A stretch of 64,000 bases of DNA from Mastacembelus armatus (taxonomy: Eukaryota; Chordata; Actinopteri; Synbranchiformes; Mastacembelidae), in NCBI RefSeq assembly GCF_900324485.2, contig NC_046640.1, forward strand, positions 6,993,357 through 7,057,356, written 5' to 3'. Below are positions 25,801-37,736 of the stretch, in pieces; the first letter of the stretch is position 1; every line of letters starts with the position of its first letter. The notes under the pieces were generated by a model, which was not told where the DNA came from, did not search any database, and saw only the letters and a program-made list of their open reading frames with translations. Position numbers and translations under genes: made by a program.

Positions 25801-28800
25801 TCCATATATGTTTAATTTTAATTTAGAATATTTTGTATATTACAATAGTTTTACTAAATTAAACTCAATATATTTTAGTCGACTAAATCTACAGTAGATT
25901 TAGTCAACTAAAGTCTTATGCTATTTAGTCGACTAAAACTAAAACAAAGCAGATGACTAAAACTAAAACTGCATTTTAGTCAAAAGACTATGACTAAAAC
26001 TAAATTAAAATCTGCTGTCAAAATTAACACTGGTCATGGCACATATTTGTAAAACTATTTTAACTTCAGATATTAGGACTCATCAGTACCAACGTCAATA
26101 AAAAAACAAAAGACAAAATACACTTCTGGTGTGTGTTGTTCCTGTCGTTTTATTTTTGTATTTTCACGTTTTGCAAATTGCATATAATTCTTCCAGTAAA
26201 TGTTACCAAAGCATCTGTCCACCAAATACAAAACTTACCAAAAGTTTCTTTCCCTCAGTCATTAGATTCTTGATTCAGTAATTTTTATATCTACTACTGT
26301 TCCCATTGACTTTGTACATAAAATTGCACATACACTTTTATTTATCTTGGACTTTTCCATACTTTATATTGTATTTTTGCTCTGGGTTTCTCACCTGGTT
26401 TCTCACAAGAAATTTCATTGCTCAGAATATCTCTGTTTTTACTGTATACATAACAAATAAATGTCTCTTTGATCTAATTTATGCCAAGTTTTAAGCCAGA
26501 TTTGTGTTCCTGCAGTTGCTGTGTAAATCAACTTGCAAATATTTGACTTGCTTGAGTTACCCAAACTACTACAGTAAACATAAAATTAAAATAAAAAATA
26601 CATAAAATTTTATTCAACAGTATTTTATATGAAAATGCAGTTTTTAAAAGGGCATGTTTAAAAATGGAGCTTCAAACGGTGTCATCCAATATTAGATCAA
26701 GCTTCAATTTCTGAAGAAGACTCGGTTTGCCAAATCATGATAGACCTGATGGTGTAAATTTTGATGTGCAATTGCTTTTTAATACACGGTAACTAGTGTT
26801 GTGTTCTTCATTCAGTACTGTTGGTCACAGATAGTCAGTTTTGCTTTGTGAGACGATTGGAAAAGCAGTATAAAGTTAACCATTTTGCAGTTAATCTACT
26901 AAAATGACAAAAATAAGTATACTCTAATCACTCCTCACCCTGCATTATTTCTGTCACTGACTTTGTTGCTCTTGCTATCTCAGGTTGGTGGAAGATTCAG
27001 ATGATTCAGATTCTCCTCCCAAGAAGCGCAGCCGGAAGAAGAAAAAGAAAAACAAAAACAGAGACAGGTAAGAAGATGAACAGGATAGGAACACAAAAGG
27101 TGTTGTATATGACAAGTGGCTCTGACCGCTTTGTTTCTTCTCCCAGCAGCTCAGAGAGTCCCTCCCCATCTCCTCGCAGAGAGAAGAAGAAATCCAAAAA
27201 AAAGAAAAAGAAACGGTATTCCACTCAGATTTTTTTAAAATCTTTATTCTTTCACCTAATAATTTTATATTGGCAGTGATTAATTGAAAAATTGTCTTTC
27301 AGTGAGGCATCTGAAGAGGAGGAAGAAGACAGGTAGGGTTTTGTGTAATCTTAAATCATACCTTTTTTGATTCGTAAGCAATAAGTAGATTATCATTGCT
27401 TTGTGTATGTCCTGTCTCAGGTCATAGTCCAAATATGAAAATTTTCCAATAGCGAATTGAGTTTTGGCTCGAGGTAATATATGTCACCGCTATGCTTAAA
27501 CTGTCATTTTTGTTACACATTTCTGACAAATTTGTGGGCTGTAGAGTGATTGGTACTGAATACAAATACCATGTGTAACAGTCTTTACTTCCAACATCTC
27601 ACCCACTCCAGTTCCTCAGATGAGAAACAGAAAGTGTCAAAGAAGAAAAGAAAACAGAGCGCAAGTACAAGTCCTCCAAAAGCAAAGGCCTCACGACATA
27701 GGAGTGTCTCTTCCAGCTCTGCTCGCAGGTATTGGGGGTGTAAGATGTGTATATGAGAACAGACTTCTTACCTGATTTACAAGGGTGGCCATTTGGAACA
27801 GCTATAAACTTTTCTCCCTGTATAGACATTTTTGAAGTGAACTTTGTAAAAGCAAGTTAATTTGAATCATGTTGGAGCCTTTATAAAGTTTTGCCTAGAG
27901 CTATATCTGGTCAAAATGTATTTTCAAGACAGGAGGTCTGAGTATCTCTTTTTTTGCTCTCTCATCTCTATTAACAGTCAGTCTCCTGCTCCAGTGAAGT
28001 CACATCAACGGGACCAAACTTCAAGAAAAGCTGATGAAGGACGAAGGGGGAGGTCACCAGACAGGAGAAGACGAGGCTATGAGGAGCACAACCCATATCG
28101 TGAAGAAGGTGAAGGGGTAAGGCTGGTAGCAGTGCACTAATAACAGTCAAACTTTGAGCGGAATACACTTTGTTGCATATAATATCTCTAGCTGTATAGA
28201 TATTTTACTGACTTATACTTTATTATGAATATAAGTGCGCATCAAATGATACCAATAAATCTTTTCTCTACAATCTAGAAGAGGCTGAATCTTGAGAGAG
28301 AGAAAGAACCAAGTGAGATGGAGAAGACCTCAGCCAAGAGGAGACATGACTCCTCATCACCTTCTCCACTACCACAGACAGAAAAAAGCAGTGAAAGAGA
28401 GAAAGAGCAGAGATCCAGAAGCAAACGGGAGGAGAGTGAGAAACAGAGGCGTTCAAGGAGCATAGAAAAAGAGAAAGGGAGGCATTCAAGAAGCAAAGAA
28501 AAGGAGAGAGATAGAGGAAGGCGCTCAAGGAGCAGACAGATGGACAGAGGAAGGCGATCAAGGAGCAAAGAATTGGAGAGAGGAAAGAGATCAAGGAGCA
28601 GAGAAATGGAGAGAGCAAAGAGATCACGGAGTAGGGAAAATGAGAGAGAGAAGACTAGACGGTCCAGAAGCAGAGACATCGAGAGAGGAAGGAGATCAAG
28701 GAGTAGAGAAATGGCCAAAGAAAAAGGAAGGCGCTCCAGAAGCAGAGGAGTGGAGAAGGCCAGGCGCTCCAGGAGCAGAGAAAATGAGAGGGAGAAAGTT

Positions 28801-31800
28801 AGGCGCTCCAGGAGCAGAGAAAATGAGAGGGAGAAAGTTAGGCGCTCCAGGAGCAGAGAAAATGAGAGGGAGAAAGTTAGGCGCTCCAGGAGCAGAGAAA
28901 ATGAGAGGGAGAAAGTTAGGCGCTCCAGGAGCAGAGAAATACAGAGAGCAAGACGATCAAGGAGCATAGAAATTGACAAAGAGAAAGGAAGACGCTCCAG
29001 GAGCAGGGACGTGGAGAGAGGCAGGCGCTCCAGGAGCAGAGACGTGGAGAGAGGCAGGCGCTCCAGGAGCAGGGACAGGAGGGACAAAGGGAAAAATAGC
29101 ATTCCTCAGAGGAAGAGACATGACTCCTCATCTCCTTCTCCTCCATCTAAACAGGAGACTAGGAGGGAAAGGAGCAGAGACACTGATGGGGAAAAAGACA
29201 GGACTAAACGGGACCGAAAGACGAGACATGATTCCTCATCTCCCTCCCCTCCCCCTCTGAAAGAGAAGACAAAGAGGGAGAGGAGTGGAGAGGCAGAGCG
29301 CAGGACAGAGAAAGACCCACACTCTAGGGCAACAAATGAAAGGGACAGTAGGAAGGAGACAGGGAAGAGACAGGAGAAAGAGGTGTCCCCTCGTCAACAG
29401 CAAAATGACAGGAGAAGGGATGGTCACACTTCTCGTGAATCCCTGTCCCCTGCCACTCGCTCACCTGTTGCCAATGGCAGTCAAAGTGAAAGGAGGGATG
29501 ACAGGAGAAGAGACAAAGACAGAGAGAGCACTAAAGAGAGGGACAGGTCTCTGAACAAAGAGAGGGAACGAGGTCAAGAAAGTGGGAGGAAGGGAGATGG
29601 GGTTGTCCAAGCATCTGCAGAAATTAGTAGAGATGTATCACGATCTGTGGAGAAAGGCAGGCAGGAAAGACCAGACGTGAACAGCAAGCAGCAGAAGATG
29701 AGAAGCCCGCCTAGTAAGGAGAAAAGTGGTGAAAAGGCACAAGAGGCTGGGAAACGAAAAGAGAGTGGAAGCGGTAGTACTAGCAGCAGCGGCAGCAGTA
29801 GCAGCAGCAGCAGCAGCAGCAGCACTAGTAGTAGTAGTAGCAGTAGTGGTACTAGCAGCAGCAGCGGCAGTAGCAGCAGCGATAGTGACAGTGATAGCTC
29901 CTCATCTTCTTCGTCCTCTTCTTCTTCCTCTGCATCCTCATCCTCTGAAGAAAAGGGCAAAGTAAAGAAGGCTGGGTCAGCGGGGAAGGGAAAAAGCAGC
30001 CCCACAAAAAGTGCACCATCTGCCATTGGGGCTGCAGTTCAAAAGTGTTTAGCCAATGGTAGAAAAGAAGGCTCTGCCTCTGCTTCGGAGACTGACGTAC
30101 CCAGACGGTCTCATAAGGATAGAGAAGGTGGAGGAGACAAGCATGAGGGGGAAATGCCTTCTCGCAAAGCTGCTGAGGAGAATTACCTCCCCAGAGCAAA
30201 AGGTCAGGAGCGATACAGCCCTACACAGATGGACAGCCCCAGTCCACCTCCTTCCCCACCCAACAGAGTGGAAACGAGCAGAGGCAGGAGCAGGTATTCT
30301 CCTCCTGAGTCTGAGACAGAGAAAAAAAAGGCAGAAGTGAAAGTTGTGGAGAGGGAGAGAGGGAGGGCAAGAGACACAGCCAGAAGGCCTCTGGGCTCTA
30401 GCCCCTCAGCTAGGAGGTCACGCTCTCCACCCCAGAAAACCTCCCCAGCTCGTCGCACTCCACCAAGGCAGTATCAGGAACCCCCGCCCAGATCCAGGAG
30501 AGTTTCGCCTCCTCCTGCCTGGTCAGACCGGGAGAGAGAGAGGCAGAGGGACAGAGACAAGGAGAAAGAGAGAGAAAGGGACAGAGAACGTGAGCGGGCT
30601 GCTAAAAGGAGCAAATCCAGATCTAGAAGCCCAAGAAGACGCAGCAGGTCCAGATCCAGAAGCCTGAGAAGGCAGAGTCCTCCCAGAAGGTAAGACAAGA
30701 ACCTGCAGGTACATAAAATGGGTCTTTGCTGTTCTTTCAAATGTAACTTTTTGTAACTTTTTTACCTATTTACCCATGCGTAAATAATGTTCTTTAAAAA
30801 ATTTGAATAACATTTTTATTTTGCAGGAAAAATATATGGATTACTTCTTGATGTGATATTAACATCATAATTTACGCTTACGCTATAAAGGAGCAAATTT
30901 TTTTACCAACTTAAAAATCTTAGTCTTTGTTTTTCCAGGTTCCGTCGCTCTCCCTCTCCACCTCGGCGAAGGAGGAGTAGTCGCTCCCTCTCTCGAGAAC
31001 GAGAGAAAGAAAGGGAACACGAGAGGAGCCGGCAGAGAGCGATAGAGCAGGAGAGAGACAGGGAGAAGTTGCATCTGCACTCAAAAGCTGTTCCTCAGCC
31101 CAGCAGATCTTCCTCCTCTTCATCTTCCTCCAGCTCCTCCTCCTCCTCTTCGTCTTCACCGTCACCACCACAAGACAGAAAAGACATGAAAGCACTAACT
31201 GAGAGAGACAGGAGATCAGATCGAGAGGACAGAGAGCAGAAAAGCCGTTCCTCTTCTTCACAGGGTCCTTCAAGAGCCTCATCCCATGCTGCGCCGTTAG
31301 GGGAAAGAAGTTCTCAGTCAGACTCCAGGCGCCCTGATGTGACCTCCAGAAGGTCCCCAGCTGGCACCCAACCAGACACAAAACAGTTGTCGAGAGGTCA
31401 AAGCAGGAAGCAGTCACCACCAGCAGCCCCTCAACATCCAGACCAAACGGATAGAAATGCAAGCTCTATAAATGGGAAGGAAGTAAATGCAAACAAGAAA
31501 GCCAACAGGAGTAGTAGCTCCAGCTCATCTTCCTCCTCTTCTTCATCTTCTGGCTCATCTTCATCCTCCTCTTCAGACAGTTCTGACTCTGAGGTGGAGC
31601 AAGACAAGGGGTAAGCAGTTATAGCAATTATATGCATTGGAATGAGCATGAGCTCATATGTTTGCAGCATATTTTTTGTTAATCCTCTAATGGAGCTTTT
31701 CAACAAATACATCATTAGCAACACTATTTACTAATAATTTCCCTTTTTATACATGTTTTTGATCTTATAGGAAAACAGCCCAGGGGCAAAGCTCTCCCTC

Positions 31801-33807
31801 ATCATCCTCTTCATCTAACAATGAAAAGGAAAAACAGAAAAACAGGTAGGAAGAGAAAAAAAAGATGAATTTTACAAAGGGTGGAAAGATTCATTCAGTA
31901 AATGACTGTTGCAATCACATGATTCAAAACCAATCAGTCAGAGATGTTTCCACAATGATAGTTTTTGTGGAAGTAATTTGATTTTTATGGCCATTTTGCA
32001 ATGAATACATATCTTGTTCACAATAGTTCCAATTTTTATTCAAGTGAACTTTTTTTTTTTTCATTTTTTTTTTTTTTTTTCAAAATATGTATAAATTTGT
32101 AAACAGATTTCCAGGTTATATTACACTACTCACAAAAAGTTGGGATATTCAACTTTCAGGTGAAATTTATGGAAAATGTAAAAGGTTCATACAACAGTGA
32201 TATTATATCATGAAAGTAGGGCATTTAAGTAGAAGTATGCAATGGTAATTTCTTCATCTCAAACAATTTGAAACAAAAGCTAACAACAGTGATGGGTATA
32301 CCACAACAAAAAATTTCAAAGTCTCAATAACTTGTCAATTGTTAGGTGTCGTCTTGGTCTCATGATGTCAAAATGTGAACAGCATGATGAAGAGGACTGT
32401 TTAAATACGAACTGTCATTGAACCAGAACATTTAGTGGTCGATGGTCATGGATCAGACACTTGTTGTGATTTTTGTGGTTAATCACCTTGTTGGAGAAGG
32501 TCAAATTAAGTTCAGCTGGAAAGGTTATAGTGCATTTTAGGTGCATTCTGAAAAAGTCAAATATCCCTAACTTTTTGTGAGTAGTGTATGTTTGGACCAA
32601 GGGTTTTATCTTCCATGTCAAATGCAAAAAGACTAAAACAGAAAGTGTGCAGAAGTTGAAACAATAAAAAACTGCATCACTAACATAGATATGCATAATT
32701 TAAAAAATAAGTCCTATCGAATAGCAGTACAATCCCAGATATGCACTTTATTGATCAGTTTGGGCACAGACAGGACAGAAACTGAAAGGCTCGATGATTT
32801 ATCTGTGCTGTTTATCAGCCTGATATCTGCAGTCAGCCACTGGCTACCATTAGCTCCTGGCGGCACTGATTGAAGTAGAATCCACACAATGTTCACTCTA
32901 CGTCTGTAGCCTCACATTTTGTAGCCACAGATTTAGATTTGGAAGTCGCATCAGTTTAAATTCAAATAACTATTCAGCTTCTTTTTTTTTTTTTTTTGGA
33001 TTGTTTTAAACATCAGGCAATCCAAAGAGAACCACTTGCAACAAGTGATCTCTGCCTGACATACTGACATAGACATTTAGTAAGAAAAGGCACAAATGCT
33101 GAGGTGCATCTCTAATTTTAAGAATTGATATGGAATCTTTCAAATAAGAATTGCAAATTAATTTGGAAAATTGATTTGTATCCAGTTCTATTTCAAACTT
33201 CTGAATAACCAAATTTAACTCATATGAAACTCATGAAATGAAAATAATTACAATTATTGGCTGATATATAATCACATTTTCAGGTCAAATAAGACAAAGC
33301 TGTGAAGATTAGTATCACCTTTGTTTAATGTTAAGACTCCTAAGACTTCAAATGACAAATATGGATTAATCAGAAGCAAAGGTTTTATAACCTCTTATTA
33401 TATTTGACGTTTTTCTTTTAGTGGCCACAACAGTGTTAATCGAACACCAACTTTAATTTAAGATGTTTGTGAATTCAACGATTAAATACACTGAACCATA
33501 TTATTGTCCTTATTGTCCTTGTGTAGCGTGTTTTGATTGTCCCTTCTGTTTTCCTCAGCCCTACCAGGCCTCGGAGGCCACCAGCTGATTCGCTGAGAGA
33601 TTCACGCTCACTCAGTTATTCTCCTCCTAGATACATGAGATCGCTGAGGTCCTCGCCTAGCTCCAGGTCTGTACCCACTAAGAAACATTTATAAATGTAA
33701 ATAATGACCTAACTATGCAAACATTTGTCAAATTTGGGCTAAATGATGCTGTTCTAAACAGTCTTTTTTTTATATACTGTATTTTCCTTACTATAAGTTG
33801 AACTCAT

Positions 33808-33848
<41 letters not shown>

Positions 33849-36028
33849 TATTTGGTAGTGACTATACACTGGTATACATAATGGTTGGAGGTGAATTCGA
33901 TAGTGCTGTTAGATGGTTCTCTTGGCACAACTGAATGTAATACTTTACCACCAAAAAAGTAAAAATATTTCAATTCACACTAAACTACAACTCCTAGTGT
34001 ATCACGTGAAAATTCTGCCTAAAAAAAAGAGCTATGTTACAGAATTCACCTTCACCTTCTCCCTGATATTGGCGCAGATGTTTAACGTTACTTGATGCAG
34101 ATAAGTAAAATTCGTAATGCACTTCTGCTTGTTGTTAGGCCTAGCCTACATTCTCCATAGGCTATTTTAGACTAAAACTGGTATAATTAGAAAAGCATAC
34201 TTTTTTTTTTGTTTGTTTGTTTTTTTCTTCCCCCTGTTCATCAACACCGTTTTTACTCAAAGCAACCAATAGTCCAGAAAACACTACCCTTTTTGGCTAA
34301 ACTGGGCTAGGGAAGAACTAATTTTTCTCTCATTCCATGTAACTTTCCATATATAAGGGGATATGTGCTGATAAGACTGGCTCTATTTGCTGGATGTCTT
34401 CTCTGAGAGAATTTCTTCTTAATAAGTTAAAATTGTGCACATATACAAGAACATTCTCAATACTGTTAATATTTTACACTAAGACCCAGAGTTAGATAGG
34501 AGGGACTACAACAGCTATTGAATTCTTTCATTTCTACAGTGCATTCAGAAACTATTCAGACTCATTTTTGTGTTGCAGCCTTATACAATTGTTTAAATTC
34601 GTTATGTTCTCATTAATCTACACTCAGTACCCCATAATGACAAAGTGACAACAGAATTTTAGGAATGTATAAAAACGTATTAAAAAGGAAAACTGAAATA
34701 TCATGTTTACATAAGTATTCAGCCCTTATTGTTACTTTATAACAACAACACATGACAAATTAGCTCAGGCACCTCCCATTTTTTCTTGATCATTGCTAAG
34801 ATGTTTCTACACCTTGATTGGATCCACCTGTGGTAAATTAAATTGATTGGACATGATTTGGAAAGGCACACACCTCCCTATAGAAGGCCTCACAGCTGGC
34901 AATGCATATCAGAGCAGAATCTAAGCCATGAGGTCAAAGGAGCTGCCTGCAGAGCTCAGAGAATGGATTGTTGAGGAAGACTACAAAACAATTCTGCTGC
35001 ACTGAAGATTCCCAGGATCACAGTGGTCTCCATAATATTCAAATGATAGAAGTTTGGCATAACCAGGACTCTTCCATGAGCTGGAGGCCTGGGCCAATTG
35101 AGCAACTGTGGGAGAAGGGCTTTAGTAAGAGAAGTGACCAAGAACCTGATGGTCACCCTGACTGAGCTCCAGAGATCCTGTGTGGAGACAGGGACAAAGC
35201 TCCAGAAGGACAACCATCACTGCAGCCTCCACCAATCTGGACTTTATGGCAGAGTGGCTAGATGAAGCCAGTCCTCAGTGCAAAACACATGACAGCTGCT
35301 TGGAGTTTGCAACAAAGCACCTGAAGGACTCTCAGACTGTGAGGAACAAGAGTCTCTGGTCTGATGAAACCAAGATTGACCTGTTTGGCCTCAGTTCTAA
35401 ACATTATGTCTGGAGGAAAATAGGCACCTCTCACCAGTTGCCCAATACCATCCCAACAGTGAAGCATGGTGGTGGCTGCATCAAACTGTGGGGGTGTTAG
35501 TTTTTCAGTAGCAGGGACTGGGAGACTGGTCAGGGTTGAAGGAAAGCTGAATGGATCAATGTACAGAGATATCCTCAGTGAAAACCTGTCCCCCAGTGTT
35601 CAGGACCTCACCTTCCAACATGACAACCCTACGCACACAGCCAAGAGGAGGAGTAGTTTAGGAACAACTCTGAATGTCCTAGAGTGGCCCAGCCTGAGCC
35701 CTGACTTGGACCCTGTCAAACATCTCTAGAGAGATATGAAAATGACTGTCCACTGACTGTCCCCATCCAACCTGACCAACCTGGAGAGGATTTGCAAAGA
35801 ACAATGGTAGAAAATCCCATAGTTCAGTTGTGCAAAGCTTGTTGCATCATACCCAAATAGACTTGAGGCTGTGATTGCTGCCAAGGTTGCTTTAAGTAAG
35901 TGCTGAGTAAAGGGTCTGAATACTTAAATGTGATATTTCAGTTTTAACTTTTTAATAAATTAAGACATTTCTAAAATTGTTTTAACTGTATCAGGCTGCA
36001 ACATAAAAATGAAAAAAGGAAGGAGGGC

Positions 36029-36073
<45 letters not shown>

Positions 36074-36289
36074 TTTTCCCCACCTGAAGGCACTGTATAT
36101 GCATTTATGTTTTTACATAGTTTTGTTTTGTTTTTTGTTTTTTTAATTTAACACAATTCAGTATCAGTGGAAAAAATTTTGTTGCAACCCTATCTTACAG
36201 AAATGATGACTTGTACATATTTCTCTTTGGGTAGGAGTGGCAACAGACCCTCACCGAGCCGCTCATCAAGCAACAGACAAAGGAAATGA
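22869..36289 (+). CDS. srrm2: SRRM2 (SRm300), spliceosome and nuclear-speckle scaffold
   Basis: Thirteen coding exons: 22869-23116, 23250-23345, 24696-24887, 26984-27067, 27147-27215, 27303-27332, 27612-27728, 27978-28116, 28279-30689, 30939-31610, 31771-31845, 33559-33666, 36235-36289. The total is 4296 nt, 1431 residues, with every phase consistent. The start [20 protein letters not shown] is near-identical to human SRRM2. A cwf21 domain (about residues 55-110, [20 protein letters not shown]) anchors it to the spliceosome. [20 protein letters not shown] follows, then long RS-, RE- and Ser-rich disordered sequence, and near the C-terminus [19 protein letters not shown], as in the human tail. 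The protein works in pre-mRNA splicing and builds nuclear speckles. It is about half the human length (~2750). The 2411-nt exon carries near-perfect coding repeats. Introns host several transposons. Confidence 0.97.
23528..24270 (+). mobile_element. Possible piggyBac-like non-autonomous element, left end
   Basis: TTAA (23524-23527) followed by CCCTCATGGGTCGACGAACG is the kind of start seen in fish piggyBac-type elements. The body has no transposase. I could not find a matching right end with a second TTAA, so the right boundary is a guess. It lies within the srrm2 intron between 23345 and 24696. Confidence 0.35.
25155..25171. repeat. Cytosine homopolymer, 17 nt
   Basis: A pure C-run in the srrm2 intron, i.e. 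a G-run on the other strand, followed by CAGACAGATAG. It could form a quadruplex or simply be a mutable tract. Confidence 0.9.
25282..26032. mobile_element. hAT-type non-autonomous element with perfect 8-bp duplication
   Basis: Terminal inverted repeats begin CAGTGTTAATTT and end AAATTAACACTG. The target duplication GTCATGGC is perfect on both sides (25274-25281 and 26033-26040). The interior is dominated by 'gactaaaact' and 'tttagtcgac' words arranged as subterminal repeats, typical of hAT. No transposase frame is present. It is 751 bp, in the srrm2 intron between 24887 and 26984. Confidence 0.88.
26255..26480 (+). mobile_element. Probable non-LTR retrotransposon 3' tail
   Basis: The stretch 'ttgtacataaaattgcac...acaagaaatttcattgct...aataaatgtctctttgatc' resembles the 3' untranslated tail of fish CR1/Rex-type LINEs (a 'TTGCAC', 'AATTTCATTG' and 'AATAAATGTCT' series). 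No reverse-transcriptase frame is present, so only the end of a strongly truncated copy would remain. Confidence 0.45.
28762..28939 (+). repeat. srrm2: 39-bp coding tandem repeat in srrm2
   Basis: Four essentially identical copies of a 39-bp unit (28762-28800, 28801-28839, 28840-28878, 28879-28917) and a partial fifth encode [13 protein letters not shown]. Two to three 33-bp units encoding [11 protein letters not shown] follow at about 28996-29075. The reading frame is kept in all copies. Their near identity suggests recent expansion. Confidence 0.95.
29762..29950 (+). repeat. srrm2: Poly-serine coding microsatellite in srrm2
   Basis: A Ser-rich tract of about 60 residues. The first part (about 29762-29898) is written in AGC and AGT codons and the second (29899-29946) almost wholly in TCN codons. 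Similar TCN-coded serine tracts occur at about 31108-31155 and 31520-31575 in the next exon. Human SRRM2 also carries long serine runs near its C-terminus. Confidence 0.93.
32124..32586. mobile_element. Tc1/mariner-type MITE
   Basis: Inverted termini CACTACTCACAAAAAGTTGG and its near mirror ending in CTTTTTGTGAGTAGTG, flanked by TA on both sides (32122-32123 and 32587-32588). The 463-bp interior has no transposase. It lies in the srrm2 intron between 31845 and 33559. Confidence 0.85.
33815..33845. repeat. (TA)n microsatellite
   Basis: About 15 TA units in the last srrm2 intron. Confidence 0.9.
34547..36095 (+). mobile_element. Tc1-like transposon, decayed, in the last srrm2 intron
   Basis: The termini CAGTGCATTCAGAAACTATT and, inverted from the right, CAGTGCCTTCAG are flanked by TA (34545-34546 and 36096-36097). 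The left repeat continues with ACCCCATAATGACAAAGTGA, a well-known piece of fish Tc1 elements. The interior reads as broken transposase: [10 protein letters not shown] near 35355-35390, [12 protein letters not shown] near 35460, [10 protein letters not shown] near 35615-35645 and [12 protein letters not shown] followed by a stop near 35690-35730. The third catalytic position is K where E is expected. A 41-nt T-run (36032-36072) lies inside the right end. The same-strand orientation with srrm2 puts its poly-T close to the final acceptor at 36234. Confidence 0.9.
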
Positions 36290-36735
36290 GCAGAAAAGTC
36301 ACATCACAACTTCGTCCTCTAAGTTGTTTTTCTGTTCACCTCTGGCTGGTTTGAACTGGACTACAGCACAGACCTCTTAGCCAGGAGACTGTAGATATCC
36401 ATCTGTGAATGTTAGAGGACTCATTTTGGTTCTGAGCCACCAAAGGATAGTCAATAATGTGTTTTTTAAGCAGCGATGACCTTCGGCTGGCTTGTATATT
36501 TCTTTTTGAATAAGAAACGTACACATTGACACACATTTAAGTAAAACGTAACTCTAACAATGTTCCTCTATACCTGTACCGTTTGTTGCGTTCAACCTGT
36601 AGATATGATCTGTCTGTATTTTGGTTATTATGTAACACAAACAATTTACATTTAATGTGAGCAGAAACTGAAACATGTGGTTAATTTCTTTGTTGGAAAT
36701 GGTTAATGATAATAATAAAAGGCAATTGCAGATTT
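36290..36735 (+). other. srrm2: srrm2 3' UTR
   Basis: Runs from the stop (TGA 36287-36289) to an AATAAA at 36714-36719. No coding signal inside. Confidence 0.7.
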
Positions 36736-37736
36736 TATTTGCGTGGAATTTTTCGTTTTGGTTCCTATGGTACATTGAAGCTAAAGGATGAGTCGGATAG
36801 TCCTGGTTTTCTAATTACCAACAAACAAAAAAAAAAAAAAGGTCCTACTGTCCTACTGACAGGTGTTGTTAGAGTATCACCTTGTAATATATCTTATTTC
36901 GCTGTGCCATAAAGCTCCACACTTATCCATAAACTAAAAACATATCAGTAATTCATAGGTGCACTGGGTGACTTGATCTTACATTTGCAATGTACATTGA
37001 CTAGTTTCTTTTGGCATAGTCCCATATAGTGGTCTACTGCACCAAATACTCCTACTGAGCAATAATGCAAATTAATCCGCTGCTGAGAGTAGTCCTCAAC
37101 AAAATAACATGTCGATAAAGCTGTTGTGATGTTATCTTAAGTCGGTGCAAAAAACAGCTTAAATCTTACACAACTTAAACAGTGACACAATTGTCAGTGT
37201 AGAAATTTTGTGGAAACCACGTTTAAAGAGGTAGCTGCTCTAAGTGAGTGCTTTGTGTAGTTTTCCAGTCACTACAGGCCGAAAGCTAATCACCACAAAT
37301 CTTTGTGACTTCATGAAGTTCGTCTTCATTTCGATCAAAAGCATTTCACTTGCAGAAGTAGTAGGCCTACATATTATATATGTGTAAGAAATTACTTTGT
37401 TGCTTTAAATCACTGCAAACAGTAGTGGATTATTTGGCTCCTTTGTTTTGTTTTTCTATTAGAGCAGTTGATATTTTAGTTGAATTTCCAGTATGTTTCT
37501 GACACTCATTGAACTTATTCAAATGGTGAAATAAGCAAGTGGACGGAAATATTGCTCAAGGTTAAAATGTGTTGTGGACATTAGGCTGCTGTTGCAATAA
37601 CGAAACTGGGATGGCGACATCACTGTTTAGTGAGTCTTTACTGGTCATTTCATTTCACACAACTTTCAAACGTACAATAATTATGTTTTTGAACGCCTCT
37701 GTATTGCAGCCATTTTGGCCGTTCACAGCACCCATA
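36736..37736. other. Intergenic, nothing recognised
   Basis: AT-rich sequence between the srrm2 end and the inverted-repeat element. An A-run lies at 36827-36840. No gene or named repeat is visible. Confidence 0.6.

Noticed and set aside
28762-28939. Direct repeats at regular spacing, considered as a CRISPR-like array
   Set aside because: The units are contiguous coding repeats without spacers, in a vertebrate gene.
28275-29102. Long minus-strand open frame (275 codons) rich in Leu and Ser
   Set aside because: It is the antisense of the RS-rich srrm2 exon. The repetitive AGN-rich codons leave the opposite strand free of stops, and there are no splice or domain signals of its own.
29574-30199. 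Minus-strand Leu- and Glu-rich frames opposite the serine tract
   Set aside because: Shadows of the AGC/TCN serine repeats of srrm2.
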